DNA of 39,109 nucleotides from Clostridiales bacterium (GCA_014799485.1 JAAVHY010000030.1:1-39109); one strand, 5' to 3'. Positions 16,410 through 23,711 are shown, counted from the stretch's first letter. Numbers and translations: made by a program. Notes: generated by a model from the sequence alone, not told the origin.

Positions 16410-17186
16410 TTATATCAAATCGGTTCTGAGCTTGGTGAGGACCAGGGGCTTTCGGTCCTTCTCCAGCACATCGCCGTATTTTCCCTTTTTCTCGTCAGCC
16501 ACCACCCGGCCGTTTGACATCGTGATCACCCGGCGGCGGAGGATGTTGACGTATTGGCTGTCATGGGTGGCCATGATGACGGTGGTCCCCCGGCGGTTCA
16601 CGTCGTTGAGCAGATGCAGGGTATCCCAGATGCAGTCATCGTCCAGGTTGGCGGTGATCTCATCCAGCACCAGGATGGGCGGACTGCCGATCAGGGCCCG
16701 GGCCAGCTCCACCCGGCGGCACTCGCCGATGGACAGCTCCACCGGATATTTACTTTCCACACCCTTCATCCCCACCAGGCCCAGCACCTTTTTGATGCGG
16801 ATATCCACCAGCTGCGGCTTCTCCCGCCCCATCGTGATCCGGGAGGCCAGGGCGAGATTCTCCCCAATGGTCTTTTTTCGGATCAGGGTGGGGTCCTGCC
16901 AGATCTTTCCGAACAGGATGGACATCCTGTTCCGGCTGAGCATCATCGCCCGGCTCAGGTCCCTGTCCCCCAGATAGACCTTTCCCAGATTGGGCTTTGT
17001 CTCCCCGGTGATCAGGCGCAGCAGGGTGCTCTTCCCCGCGCCGCTGCCCCCCACCACAAAGACGAACTCCCCCTGGCGGATGGTCAGGTCCACATCCTCC
17101 ACGCCCATCTCCTGGTGTACCGGGCCCTTCCTCCGGCGCTTGGGCTTATAGAATTTTGAAACGTGCTCCAGATAAATGGTGGGCAT
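16410..17186 (-). CDS. FtsE-like ABC transporter ATPase without an FtsX partner
   Basis: This 258-residue ABC ATPase is of the FtsE type. It has Walker A GGSGAGKST (46-54), Q-loop Q97 (IWQDPTL), signature LSIGE (151-155, variant of LSGGQ), Walker B ILVLDE (171-176), D-loop and switch His208 (ATHD). FtsE with FtsX activates peptidoglycan hydrolases at division. Unlike typical FtsE it has a basic insert after the first strand (KPKRRRKGPVHQEMG) and a 30-residue C-terminal extension. No FtsX-like permease is adjacent; the next gene is a chemoreceptor. CCAGGAGAAG supports the ATG at 17186. The divergent C39-like peptidase shares its promoter region. Whether it pairs with an FtsX elsewhere is unknown. 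Confidence 0.85.
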   Translation of the reverse strand: MPTIYLEHVSKFYKPKRRRKGPVHQEMGVEDVDLTIRQGEFVFVVGGSGAGKSTLLRLITGETKPNLGKVYLGDRDLSRAMMLSRNRMSILFGKIWQDPTLIRKKTIGENLALASRITMGREKPQLVDIRIKKVLGLVGMKGVESKYPVELSIGECRRVELARALIGSPPILVLDEITANLDDDCIWDTLHLLNDVNRRGTTVIMATHDSQYVNILRRRVITMSNGRVVADEKKGKYGDVLEKDRKPLVLTKLRTDLI

Positions 17187-17241
17187 AAACTTCTCCTGGT
17201 TCTGCGTATGGTCCGATCTGAGCAGGCCAAATTTCTTTCCA

Positions 17242-17269
17242 TTGAAAATGCGGCAGAATCTGATATAAT
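17242..17269 (+). promoter_or_regulatory. Sigma-A promoter of the C39-like peptidase gene
   Basis: TTGAAA (17242-17247), a 16-base spacer and TATAAT (17264-17269), with an extended TGA just before the -10, make a strong sigma-A promoter. The predicted start lies about 31 bases before the GTG at 17307. Confidence 0.8.
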
Positions 17270-17294
17270 ATCAGAAGAAGCCATCGCATTTTAA
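17265..17294 (-). promoter_or_regulatory. Candidate divergent sigma-A promoter of the FtsE-like gene
   Basis: On the minus strand, TTAAAA (17294-17289), an 18-base spacer and TATTAT (17270-17265) resemble a sigma-A promoter. The -10 overlaps that of the plus-strand promoter because TGATATAATATCA is nearly palindromic. The leader to 17186 would be about 72 bases. Confidence 0.45.
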
Positions 17295-17306
17295 GGGGGT
17301 GAGCGG

Positions 17307-18248
17307 GTGAAGAAAAACGGAGGCCCAAAGCATCTGGGGCGGCACATCGCCCTGGCGGCGCTGCTGGCCCTGTTATGTATCGGCGGGGTAGAGCTGGCCG
17401 CCTGCAAGCACTTCGCCCCGGAGACCTACGAGTCCATCGTAGCCCCGGTCCGCTACGCCGCCGCCGCCGTGGTCGATACTGGCAGGGCCGCGCTGGAGGC
17501 CACCGGGCGGTTCTGCTCCGCCGTAGGCTCCTGGACCGCTGATGTGGCAAGCCGGACCGCCCAGCGGGCTATGGATTTCTGGGTGGATCTCACCACCCCC
17601 GACCCCGTCATCGACGAACCCGATGAAACGCCGGTTCCCACGGAATCAGAACCCCTTCCCCCGACCACCGACCCGCCCCTCACCGAGCTGCTGGAGGTGG
17701 ACGGAGGCCAGATCCTCACCGGCGGCACCGTGGAAGTGGTCTACTTCTGCCAGTCCGACGAGGAATGGGCGGAACAGCTCTACGGCACCGACCCCATCGG
17801 GCGCTACGGCTGCGGCCCCACCGCCATGGCCATGGTAGTGGCCAGCATGACGGATACCGATACCGATCCCGCCGCGATGGCCGCCTGGGCGGCGGAACAC
17901 GGCCACTGGGCCCGCCGGAGCGGCTCCTACGACTCCATCGTCACCGGCACCGCCCGGGCCTTCGGCCTGGAGGCCGAGAGCTTCACCGAGCGCACCGCGG
18001 ACGCGGTCCGCCAGGCCCTCTGGGACGGAAAGCTGCTGGTGGCCCATGTGGGCCCCGGCCACTTCACCAACGGCGGGCACTTCATCCTCATCCGGGGGGT
18101 GACCCTCAGCGGGGATGTGCTGGTGGCCGACCCCAACAGCCTGGAGCGAAGCCTCCAGCTTTGGGACCCCCAAGTGATCCTGGATGAACTGTCCTCCGCC
18201 CGGAGCAGCGGCGCGCCGCTGTGGGTGCTGTCCGTCCCCAATACATAA
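17307..18248 (+). CDS. Exported C39-like (papain-fold) cysteine peptidase
   Basis: This 313-residue protein has a hydrophobic N-terminal segment (about 12-32) ending in LAAC (30-33), which fits a lipobox, so it is either a lipoprotein or a membrane-anchored protein. A helical stretch and a Pro/Thr/Glu linker (97-125) follow. The C39-like peptidase domain (about 140-310) has Q149 (oxyanion candidate), catalytic C169 (RYGCGPTAMAM), H258 (NGGHFILIRG) and D275 (VADPNS). Such domains cut peptides or crosslinks outside the membrane; no export ABC partner is adjacent, so bacteriocin leader cleavage is unlikely. The GTG start follows AAGGGGG at 17293-17299. It has its own sigma-A promoter and terminator and faces the FtsE-like gene divergently. 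Confidence 0.85.
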   Translation: MKKNGGPKHLGRHIALAALLALLCIGGVELAACKHFAPETYESIVAPVRYAAAAVVDTGRAALEATGRFCSAVGSWTADVASRTAQRAMDFWVDLTTPDPVIDEPDETPVPTESEPLPPTTDPPLTELLEVDGGQILTGGTVEVVYFCQSDEEWAEQLYGTDPIGRYGCGPTAMAMVVASMTDTDTDPAAMAAWAAEHGHWARRSGSYDSIVTGTARAFGLEAESFTERTADAVRQALWDGKLLVAHVGPGHFTNGGHFILIRGVTLSGDVLVADPNSLERSLQLWDPQVILDELSSARSSGAPLWVLSVPNT

Positions 18249-18271
18249 TACCATATTTGATTTGTTCGTGC

Positions 18272-18307
18272 AATATCGGCCCGGTGATTCACCGGGCCGA
18301 TATTTTA
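18272..18307. terminator. Bidirectional terminator, C39-like gene and fliS operon
   Basis: AATATCGGCCCGGT pairs with its exact complement across a short loop, in total 18272-18304, with T-rich sequence following on the plus strand and AAAATA/T-rich on the minus. It sits between the convergent C39-like gene (+) and the last gene of the fliD operon (-). Confidence 0.85.
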
Positions 18308-18315
18308 TTGTGTTT

Positions 18316-18723
18316 CTATTGATAGGCCGATTTTTCCCGGCCCATCCGCTGGTTGAGCGCCCGGTCCAGCTCTATCACCTGGCTGAGCCGGCGCCGGTTG
18401 GACGCCACCTGTTCACACAGCATGACCTGGCTGCGCTGGGCCGGGTCGGCGGGCTTACTGGAGTTGAGCATCGCAGCCAGCCGGGCGGCCTCCTCCCGGT
18501 CGGCCAGGGCCTCCAGCTGCTCCCGGATGGCCTGGTCAGCCGCCTGGAGCTTTGCCAGCGGCTCCTCCCGCATGGCGATGAGCATCTCGGTACTCACCTG
18601 GTCCCTTCGGTCCAAGGACTGGCCCAGCTGCTGGGTCAGATCCCACAGCTCGTTGAGCAGATTGCCGGTGCGCTTCATCTGGACCAGGGCGTCCATGACG
18701 GTTTTCTCGTCCACGCCCGCCAC
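18316..18723 (-). CDS. Putative flagellar chaperone (FliT/FlgN-like) downstream of fliS
   Basis: This 135-residue protein is predicted almost wholly helical and charged (LLNELWDLTQQLGQSL, IREQLEALADREEAARLAAM, NRRRLSQVIELDRALNQRM). There is no signal peptide or membrane segment. Its GTG start abuts the fliS TAG stop, so it is translationally coupled to fliS. In Bacillus the gene after fliS is fliT, a small helical chaperone, and size, composition and position match. FliT sequences diverge strongly and I see no decisive motif, so the name is not assigned. It may bind FliD or another late export substrate. Confidence 0.6.
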   Translation of the reverse strand: MAGVDEKTVMDALVQMKRTGNLLNELWDLTQQLGQSLDRRDQVSTEMLIAMREEPLAKLQAADQAIREQLEALADREEAARLAAMLNSSKPADPAQRSQVMLCEQVASNRRRLSQVIELDRALNQRMGREKSAYQ

Positions 18724-19152
18724 CTACCCCTCCGGGCTGCCGCCCGCCGCTCCGGCGGCGGCGCCGGCCAGCTCCTGGGCGCTGTTCTTGTTCGCCTCGC
18801 GGAAGGTGTCCCGCAGCTCCCCGACCATGGTCTTGACCCGCTCCAGCTCGGCCTTGTTCCGGCCCACCTTGACCCGGTTGAGTTCAAAGCTGAAATAGTC
18901 ATACAGGCGGTTCAGGTTCCGGCTGATGGGATAACTCATATCCAAGGTGTCGTCCAGGTATCGGATGATGTCCAAAGCCCGGCCTACGCTCGCCTCAAAC
19001 AGGGGGTAGTCCGCTTTGTTCAGGGCCAGCTCGGCCCTGAGCAGGCGCTTGACCAGCTCGTCATACAGCAGCAGCAGCAGTTCCCCCTGGCTCATCTCGT
19101 TGATGCCCTGCTCCTTATAGCCCTGATACCCCTGGAAGCCTTTTCTGTCCAT
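18724..19152 (-). CDS. fliS: Flagellin export chaperone FliS
   Basis: FliS binds unfolded flagellin and prevents premature polymerisation before export. It also competes in the flagellin-FliW-CsrA loop encoded at 8971-9716. The 142-residue product has the expected helical bundle. An N-terminal GYQGYKEQGINEMSQGELL segment, with LLLLYDELVKRLLRAELAL, matches the family pattern of a short loop then an LYDGxxxxL-type helix. The DYFSFELNRVKV region follows. The C-terminal 25 residues are Ala/Gly-rich. It lies 30 bases downstream of fliD, as in Bacillus. Confidence 0.92.
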   Translation of the reverse strand: MDRKGFQGYQGYKEQGINEMSQGELLLLLYDELVKRLLRAELALNKADYPLFEASVGRALDIIRYLDDTLDMSYPISRNLNRLYDYFSFELNRVKVGRNKAELERVKTMVGELRDTFREANKNSAQELAGAAAGAAGGSPEG

Positions 19153-19182
19153 TCTTGACTCCTTTTTGGTCAGTGATATTTT

Positions 19183-21975
19183 TTAGTACTCACTATAGCC
19201 GCCCATCAGGCCGGACAAGGCAGACGCCTGGGAATTCATCTGGGCAATCAGCTGCTCCAGCTTGCTGAACTTGCTGGTGTAGCGGTCGATCTGATCGGAC
19301 ATCTTGTTCTGCCAGCGTGTGATCTGGTTGTCGATGCTGGCCATCTGGGAATACAGGCTGTTGTTGGTCAGCGAAGTATACGCCTTGACAGAGCCGGCGC
19401 GCTGGATCAGCACGCCCTTGGGCTCGCCGGTGGTCTTGACGTAGGTCTCCAGCGTGTTCTGCAGGGTCTTCATCAGCCCGTCGGTGGAGGAGCCGCCTTC
19501 CCTGGTCTTGGTAAAGGCGTCCTTCACCTTGTCCGGATTGCTCTCCAGGGCGGCGCGCAGCTTATCCTCGTCCAGGGACAAGGTGGTCATGCCGTTGTCG
19601 TAGGAGGTGCCGATGCCGATCTCCCGCAGGGTCTGGCCGTCGGTGCCGCCGGGGGCGATGGCGGAGAGCAGCTTGCTGTACATACTGGACAGGGTAGAAT
19701 CCCCGAACAGGATGCCCTGCTTGGCCTTTTCATTATAGGAGGCGATCTCGCTCTCGGTCATGCCGTCCTCGTCATCGGAGGTGAGGGGATCGTACCGGCT
19801 GCCGTTGGTCTGCTGGGCGGGCAGGGTGGAGTAGGCGTTCTTGAGCTCGGTGGCCATCTCGTTGTAGTCCTCTACAAAGCTGCGGATGGCGTCGATGATC
19901 TTGTCCGCGTCAGTGCTGGTTTCGAAGGTGATCGGCTCGTAATCCGCGCCGTCCTTGCCCACGGCCTCGAAGGTGCCCTTCACGTTGACGGTCAGGCCGT
20001 CGATGTCGAAGCTGTTGGAGCTGCGGGTGAAGTTCTCGAACCGCTTGCCGTTGATCTCTACGTCCATGATGGCGTCCTGGCCGGCGGTATACTTGCTATT
20101 GACAACAGGCTCGATCTCACGCTTGTAATCAAACCCATACTCATCCGTGATGGTAAATTCCTGCTCCTTGCCGTTCTTATCGGTTATCGTAAATTGGCCC
20201 GTCTTTTCATTATAACTGGCGGTCAAGGTTTTGCCGCTGACTTTGTTTATCTCGTTGGCAAAATCCTGCATGGTCATTTTATTATCAACGTTGAAGCTGA
20301 GGTCAGCGCCGCCAACCGAGATGGTGATCTGGTCCTTTTCACCATCGCTCAGGTAGAAGCCAAAATTATCCGCGAAATTATGGTTGATTTCGACGTCGGC
20401 ATCGGGTTCGGGGTCAAACATCTCCTTGGCCAGCCCGCCGAACTCGATCTTGCCGTTGGCCCCGGTCTCGGTGGCGGTGAACTTGAACTCGTTGGTCAGC
20501 TTGGAGTAGCTCACCTTCACCCCCGCCTCGGCGTTGGAGTTGATGGAGTTCATCAGGCCCTCCAGGGTGGTGTCCTTGGTGACGTTGATGTTGGCGCCGT
20601 TGATCTTAAAATTGTAGAGGAACTCGCCGTCGCTGTTCACCCGGTAGTAGTTACCGTCGTCGCCCTTGCTGACGCGGTTGCCCGCCTCATCCATGGAGTA
20701 CTGCCCGTTGGAGCTCTGCCTGACGGTGCCCACCGCCGCGAGTTTGTTCTTGTCGGCGAAAATGTCGTCGCCCATCAGGTCGGACAGCTTCTTGCCGGTG
20801 TTGAAGTAGTTGGCGTCGCCGTTCTCAAACCCCAGGGCCTTCGCGGCGGAGCCGAACACGCTCAGGGTATTGCCCGCGCCCTTGGGGGTAAAGGACAGCG
20901 TGCCGTCCTGGGCCCGTGCCACGTCGATCTTGCCCGCGCCAAAGGCGCTGTCCATCTCCTCTTGGAGCGCTACCTGGAACCGGACGTTTTTTGTTTCATC
21001 CATCCCGTTCCCCATGCGCTCGAGCACATCGTTCATGCTGATCTTCTTGGTGGTGCCGTTGTAGGTGAAGCTCAGCTCTTTATCCTTCAGGTACTCGGAG
21101 GTGGTAACCTGCTTGGTCAATACCGTGTCGTAGTCCAGGCTGATCTGCTGATCTTCGGCTTTGATCCCCAAAGTGTCCTTAATATCGCCGGAGACGCTGC
21201 TGATGGACACCGTGTTGCCGTTGCCCAGCCCGTCCTCGAAGGAAATATTCATCCCATCCACTTTCACCTTGATGGCCTTGTCGGCGGTGGTGGTCTCCTG
21301 GAAGCCGTTCTTGGTGTAGCTGTAAGTGACCTCGCTCAGCTTCTTGCTGATGGCGTTGGCCAGCTTCTCTGTATCGGTGCTGCCCTCGTACTGGCTCCAG
21401 TCCTCCAGCTCGTCGAAGCTGATGTCGAAGGAGGCGCCGTTGCTGCCGCCGTACTGGAAGCTCAGCGAGCCGGAAACAGTGCTCACGTCCAGCTGCTTGT
21501 TGAGGTCGAACGTCTCCCCGCCGATAATGCCCTGGATATCCCCGCCGGAGCTTCCGCCCAGCCCGGACACAGTGTATGTAGCGGCGGTGGCCATCTGCTT
21601 CACCGCGTTGATCTTGATCTCGCTGGAGGTCTTGCCGCTGGCGGTGATCTTGTCGGCGTAAGTGCCCTTGGCAACGGTGTTCACCGCGTTGTTGAAAAAG
21701 GTGCTGCTGAGCAGGTTGGTCTTGGAGGAATAGGAGGTGTACTTGGTGTTGAAGTTCACCGCCTTGTCGATGATGCTGCGGTAAGCCTCCTGCTGCCATT
21801 CGATCTTGGTGCGCTTCTGGTACAGGCTCTGGATCTTCTTCTTGATGCCGGACACGGCGTTTTCGATCATGGACTCGGTATCCATGCCGCTGGCCAGACC
21901 GCTCAGCACATTCCGGTTGCCATAGATGCTGCTGGTGTTATAGCTGCTGTTCATCAAACTGGTAATGGACGCCAT
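19183..21975 (-). CDS. fliD: Flagellar filament cap protein FliD
   Basis: FliD forms the cap at the filament tip under which flagellin folds. The 930-residue product has the N-terminal FliD domain (LSGLASGMDTESMIENAVSG, IQSLYQKRTKIEWQQEAYRSI). A very long middle region carries flagellin_IN-like beta repeats (TTLEGLMNSINSNAEAGVKV; MTMQDFANEINKVSG). The C-terminal FliD domain follows (GILFGDSTLSSMYSKLLSAI, then LSLDEDKLRAALESNPDKV, and NQITRWQNKMSDQIDRYTSK). The frame is open to 22023, but AAGGAG just before the ATG at 21975 and alignment of the MASIT start favour 21975. It is about twice the length of typical FliD, all in the exposed middle. A SigD-type promoter lies upstream. Confidence 0.95.
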   Translation of the reverse strand: MASITSLMNSSYNTSSIYGNRNVLSGLASGMDTESMIENAVSGIKKKIQSLYQKRTKIEWQQEAYRSIIDKAVNFNTKYTSYSSKTNLLSSTFFNNAVNTVAKGTYADKITASGKTSSEIKINAVKQMATAATYTVSGLGGSSGGDIQGIIGGETFDLNKQLDVSTVSGSLSFQYGGSNGASFDISFDELEDWSQYEGSTDTEKLANAISKKLSEVTYSYTKNGFQETTTADKAIKVKVDGMNISFEDGLGNGNTVSISSVSGDIKDTLGIKAEDQQISLDYDTVLTKQVTTSEYLKDKELSFTYNGTTKKISMNDVLERMGNGMDETKNVRFQVALQEEMDSAFGAGKIDVARAQDGTLSFTPKGAGNTLSVFGSAAKALGFENGDANYFNTGKKLSDLMGDDIFADKNKLAAVGTVRQSSNGQYSMDEAGNRVSKGDDGNYYRVNSDGEFLYNFKINGANINVTKDTTLEGLMNSINSNAEAGVKVSYSKLTNEFKFTATETGANGKIEFGGLAKEMFDPEPDADVEINHNFADNFGFYLSDGEKDQITISVGGADLSFNVDNKMTMQDFANEINKVSGKTLTASYNEKTGQFTITDKNGKEQEFTITDEYGFDYKREIEPVVNSKYTAGQDAIMDVEINGKRFENFTRSSNSFDIDGLTVNVKGTFEAVGKDGADYEPITFETSTDADKIIDAIRSFVEDYNEMATELKNAYSTLPAQQTNGSRYDPLTSDDEDGMTESEIASYNEKAKQGILFGDSTLSSMYSKLLSAIAPGGTDGQTLREIGIGTSYDNGMTTLSLDEDKLRAALESNPDKVKDAFTKTREGGSSTDGLMKTLQNTLETYVKTTGEPKGVLIQRAGSVKAYTSLTNNSLYSQMASIDNQITRWQNKMSDQIDRYTSKFSKLEQLIAQMNSQASALSGLMGGYSEY

Positions 21976-22087
21976 AACGGATCGCTCCTTTCTAAAAGCC
22001 ACGGGCAGGGCACCCTGTCGCAACTATGCTCTCAGACGAAAATTTTCAAAATTTTTAGAGTTTTTTTCGCTGTACCTCTGTTCTTTT

Positions 22088-22114
22088 TTATCGACCTGTA
22101 GTATATTAAACTTA
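22088..22114 (-). promoter_or_regulatory. Candidate SigD promoter of fliD-fliS
   Basis: On the minus strand TAAG (22114-22111), exactly 15 bases, then GTCGATAA (22095-22088) match the SigD consensus TAAA-N15-GCCGATAT at 3 of 4 and 6 of 8 positions. It lies about 112 bases before the fliD ATG. Late filament-cap genes are SigD targets in Bacillus, which supports the call. Confidence 0.6.
22102..22107 (+). promoter_or_regulatory. Weak sigma-A-like -10 for the parA-like operon
   Basis: TATATT at 22102-22107 matches TATAAT at 5 of 6 positions and is about 50 bases before the TTG start. No good -35 is visible. It falls inside the spacer of the opposing fliD promoter, so the two could not be occupied together. 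The surrounding gap (21976-22156) is AT-rich and holds no gene. Confidence 0.3.
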
Positions 22115-22156
22115 AGACTTTTCTCCAATGTTTTTGTAAAGGGGAGGGAATATTCC

Positions 22157-22969
22157 TTGACTCAGATCATCACCGTTACCAACCAAAAAGGAGGCGTGGG
22201 CAAAACCACCACCGCCGCCGCCCTGGTATGCGGCCTCCGCCAGCGGGGGGCCAGCGTTCTGGGCATCGACCTGGACCCCCAGGGCAACCTGGGCTTCAAC
22301 CTGGGGCTGGATATCGGCTCGGGGAGCACCGTCTATGATGTGCTCAAGGGGAGCTGTCCCATCGAGCAGGCCATCCAGTCCACCGAGTATGGCGACATAC
22401 TCCCTTCGGACATCATGCTGTCCGCCGCCGACGTGGAGTTCACTATGCCCCGCCGGGAGTTTTTGCTCAGCGACCGGCTGTCCGGCGTGCGCTCCCAGTA
22501 TGACTTCATCGTCATCGACACGCCGCCCGCGCTGAACATCCTCACCGTCAACGCCTATGTGGCCTCCGACGGGCTCATCGTCCCCATGGAGGCGGAGGTG
22601 CTCAGCCTGGTGGGCATCACCCAGCTCCAGGAGACCATCGAGACCGTGCGCGCCACCTACAATCCCCACCTGAAGGTGCTGGGCATCCTCATCAACAAGT
22701 TCAACGGCCGGCTCACCCTGTCCAAAGACATCCTGGAGCTGGCCGAGGAGGTGGCCGGCCAGCTGGGCAGCCAAGTGTTCCAGGCCAAGATCCACCGGGG
22801 GGTGGGCGTGGCCATGGCCCCCGCCCACGGGCAGAGCGTGCTCACCTACCAGCCCGACTCCCGTCCCGCCCAGGACTTCCAGGAGATTGTGGACGCGGTG
22901 GCCGGGGAGCGCTTCCCCCGGCCCAAGCCCACCTTCAGGCAAAAGTATATTTCTAAATTCTTCAATTAA
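22157..22969 (+). CDS. ParA/MinD-family ATPase with MinD-like C-terminal tail
   Basis: ParA/MinD ATPases dimerise on ATP and pattern cargo on DNA or membrane. The 270-residue product begins TQIITVTNQKGGVGKTTTAA with the deviant Walker A (two Lys). It then has switch I IDLDPQGN and Walker B/switch II FIVIDTPPALN, and GLIVPMEAEVLSL, all Soj/ParA-like. The last residues, FRQKYISKFFN, look amphipathic and basic, like the membrane-targeting helix of MinD; Soj proteins usually lack it. The frame opens at 21965, but GGGGAGGG at 22141-22148 is placed for the TTG at 22157, and homologues start at this point. The next gene is not parB but a ComFB-domain protein 17 bases on. Role in flagellar or array placement is inference. 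Confidence 0.88.
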   Translation: MTQIITVTNQKGGVGKTTTAAALVCGLRQRGASVLGIDLDPQGNLGFNLGLDIGSGSTVYDVLKGSCPIEQAIQSTEYGDILPSDIMLSAADVEFTMPRREFLLSDRLSGVRSQYDFIVIDTPPALNILTVNAYVASDGLIVPMEAEVLSLVGITQLQETIETVRATYNPHLKVLGILINKFNGRLTLSKDILELAEEVAGQLGSQVFQAKIHRGVGVAMAPAHGQSVLTYQPDSRPAQDFQEIVDAVAGERFPRPKPTFRQKYISKFFN

Positions 22970-22986
22970 GTAAGGAGTACAGCATC

Positions 22987-23631
22987 ATGGCAGCCAAGAA
23001 TGACAAAACCACCAAGACCGCGCGGGTCATGAACCTGCTGAGCAAGAAACCCGACCCTGCCGCCCCCGCGGAGGAGGCGCCCGCGGCGCCCGCCGCCCCC
23101 CAGCCCCCCATCGCCGCCTCCATGGCCCCGGACGCCGCCGTGTCGGTGCAGATCAAGAACGCGCTGCAGGACGCGCTGGAAGGTGAGCTGGGCCCCGAGG
23201 CCGCCGCCCAGCAGCCCGCCCCCGCTCCCGCGCCGGAACCGGAGCCCGAGCCCCAGCCCGCGCCCGTCCAGGCCGCTGGGCCGGAGTCCCAGCAGCCGGC
23301 TGAGCCCGCTCCCGAGCCGCAGCGGGAGCCCCAGTGGAACGAAGCCCATTTCCCCACCTATCCCGGCTACATGAACGTCATGCAGGTGCTGGTGGAGGAG
23401 AAGGCCCCCAAATATGTCCAGATGTTCGGGCTGTGCAGCTGTGAGCGCTGCCTGGAGGACGTGAAGGCCCTCACCCTGAACAACCTGCCCCCCAAGTATG
23501 TAGTGCTGGAGCGGGGGGACATGATCCCCCGGCTGACGGTATACGAGGGCAAGTTCAGCAGCGACATCACGGCCCAGCTGCTCAAGGCCTGCAAGATGGT
23601 CATGGAACGCCCCCACCACGGCAGAAACTGA
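22987..23631 (+). CDS. ComFB-domain protein with Pro/Ala/Glu-rich linker
   Basis: The 214-residue product has three parts. A short basic N-terminus contains a helix (TARVMNLLSKK). A long Pro/Ala/Glu linker follows (about 22-118). The compact C-terminal domain (about 122-207) matches the late-competence ComFB family, with YMNVMQVLVEEKAP, a Cys cluster C150-x-C152-x-x-C155, then LEDVKALTLNNLPPKYVV. The Cys trio could bind zinc. ComFB proteins of cyanobacteria and Bacillus have been reported to bind cyclic di-GMP, which suggests a signal-sensing role here; conservation of the ligand site is not checked. AAGGAG precedes the ATG at 22987. The operon with the ParA-like ATPase suggests the linker tethers the sensor to a localising ATPase. 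Confidence 0.8.
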   Translation: MAAKNDKTTKTARVMNLLSKKPDPAAPAEEAPAAPAAPQPPIAASMAPDAAVSVQIKNALQDALEGELGPEAAAQQPAPAPAPEPEPEPQPAPVQAAGPESQQPAEPAPEPQREPQWNEAHFPTYPGYMNVMQVLVEEKAPKYVQMFGLCSCERCLEDVKALTLNNLPPKYVVLERGDMIPRLTVYEGKFSSDITAQLLKACKMVMERPHHGRN

Positions 23632-23640
23632 TATGGATGG

Positions 23641-23681
23641 AAAATCTCTGGCGGATATCGGATATCCGCCAGAGATTTTTT
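23641..23681. terminator. Bidirectional terminator, comFB-like gene and early flagellar operon
   Basis: A perfect 17-bp stem (23642-23658 with 23662-23678) and a 3-base loop have T on the right and A on the left. It terminates the ParA/ComFB operon (+) and, on the minus strand, the long motA-to-EAL/HDOD transcript. Confidence 0.9.
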
Positions 23682-23711
23682 GTCGTTTGATTGCCGCCGC
23701 CGCAGCGTCCG

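Noticed and set aside
16372..16430. SigD-type promoter for the chemoreceptor in the end of the FtsE-like gene (minus-strand ACCGATTT)
   Set aside because: Six of eight bases match the -10, but the position 15 bases upstream has no TAAA-like sequence; too weak to list as a feature.
21976..22023. N-terminal extension of FliD to 22023
   Set aside because: The ATG at 21975 has a good AAGGAG site and the usual FliD beginning; the extension covers the leader and contains that Shine-Dalgarno.
21965..22156. ATG at 21965 as the start of the ParA-like protein (334 residues)
   Set aside because: The extra 64 residues run through the fliD start and its promoter, do not resemble ParA, and GGGGAGGG plus the TTG at 22157 fits the family N-terminus.
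23041..23330. Pro/Ala-rich region of the ComFB-domain protein as a frameshifted or non-coding stretch
   Set aside because: The frame is continuous from a well-placed start into the conserved domain, and the Pro/Ala/Glu composition is that of a flexible linker.
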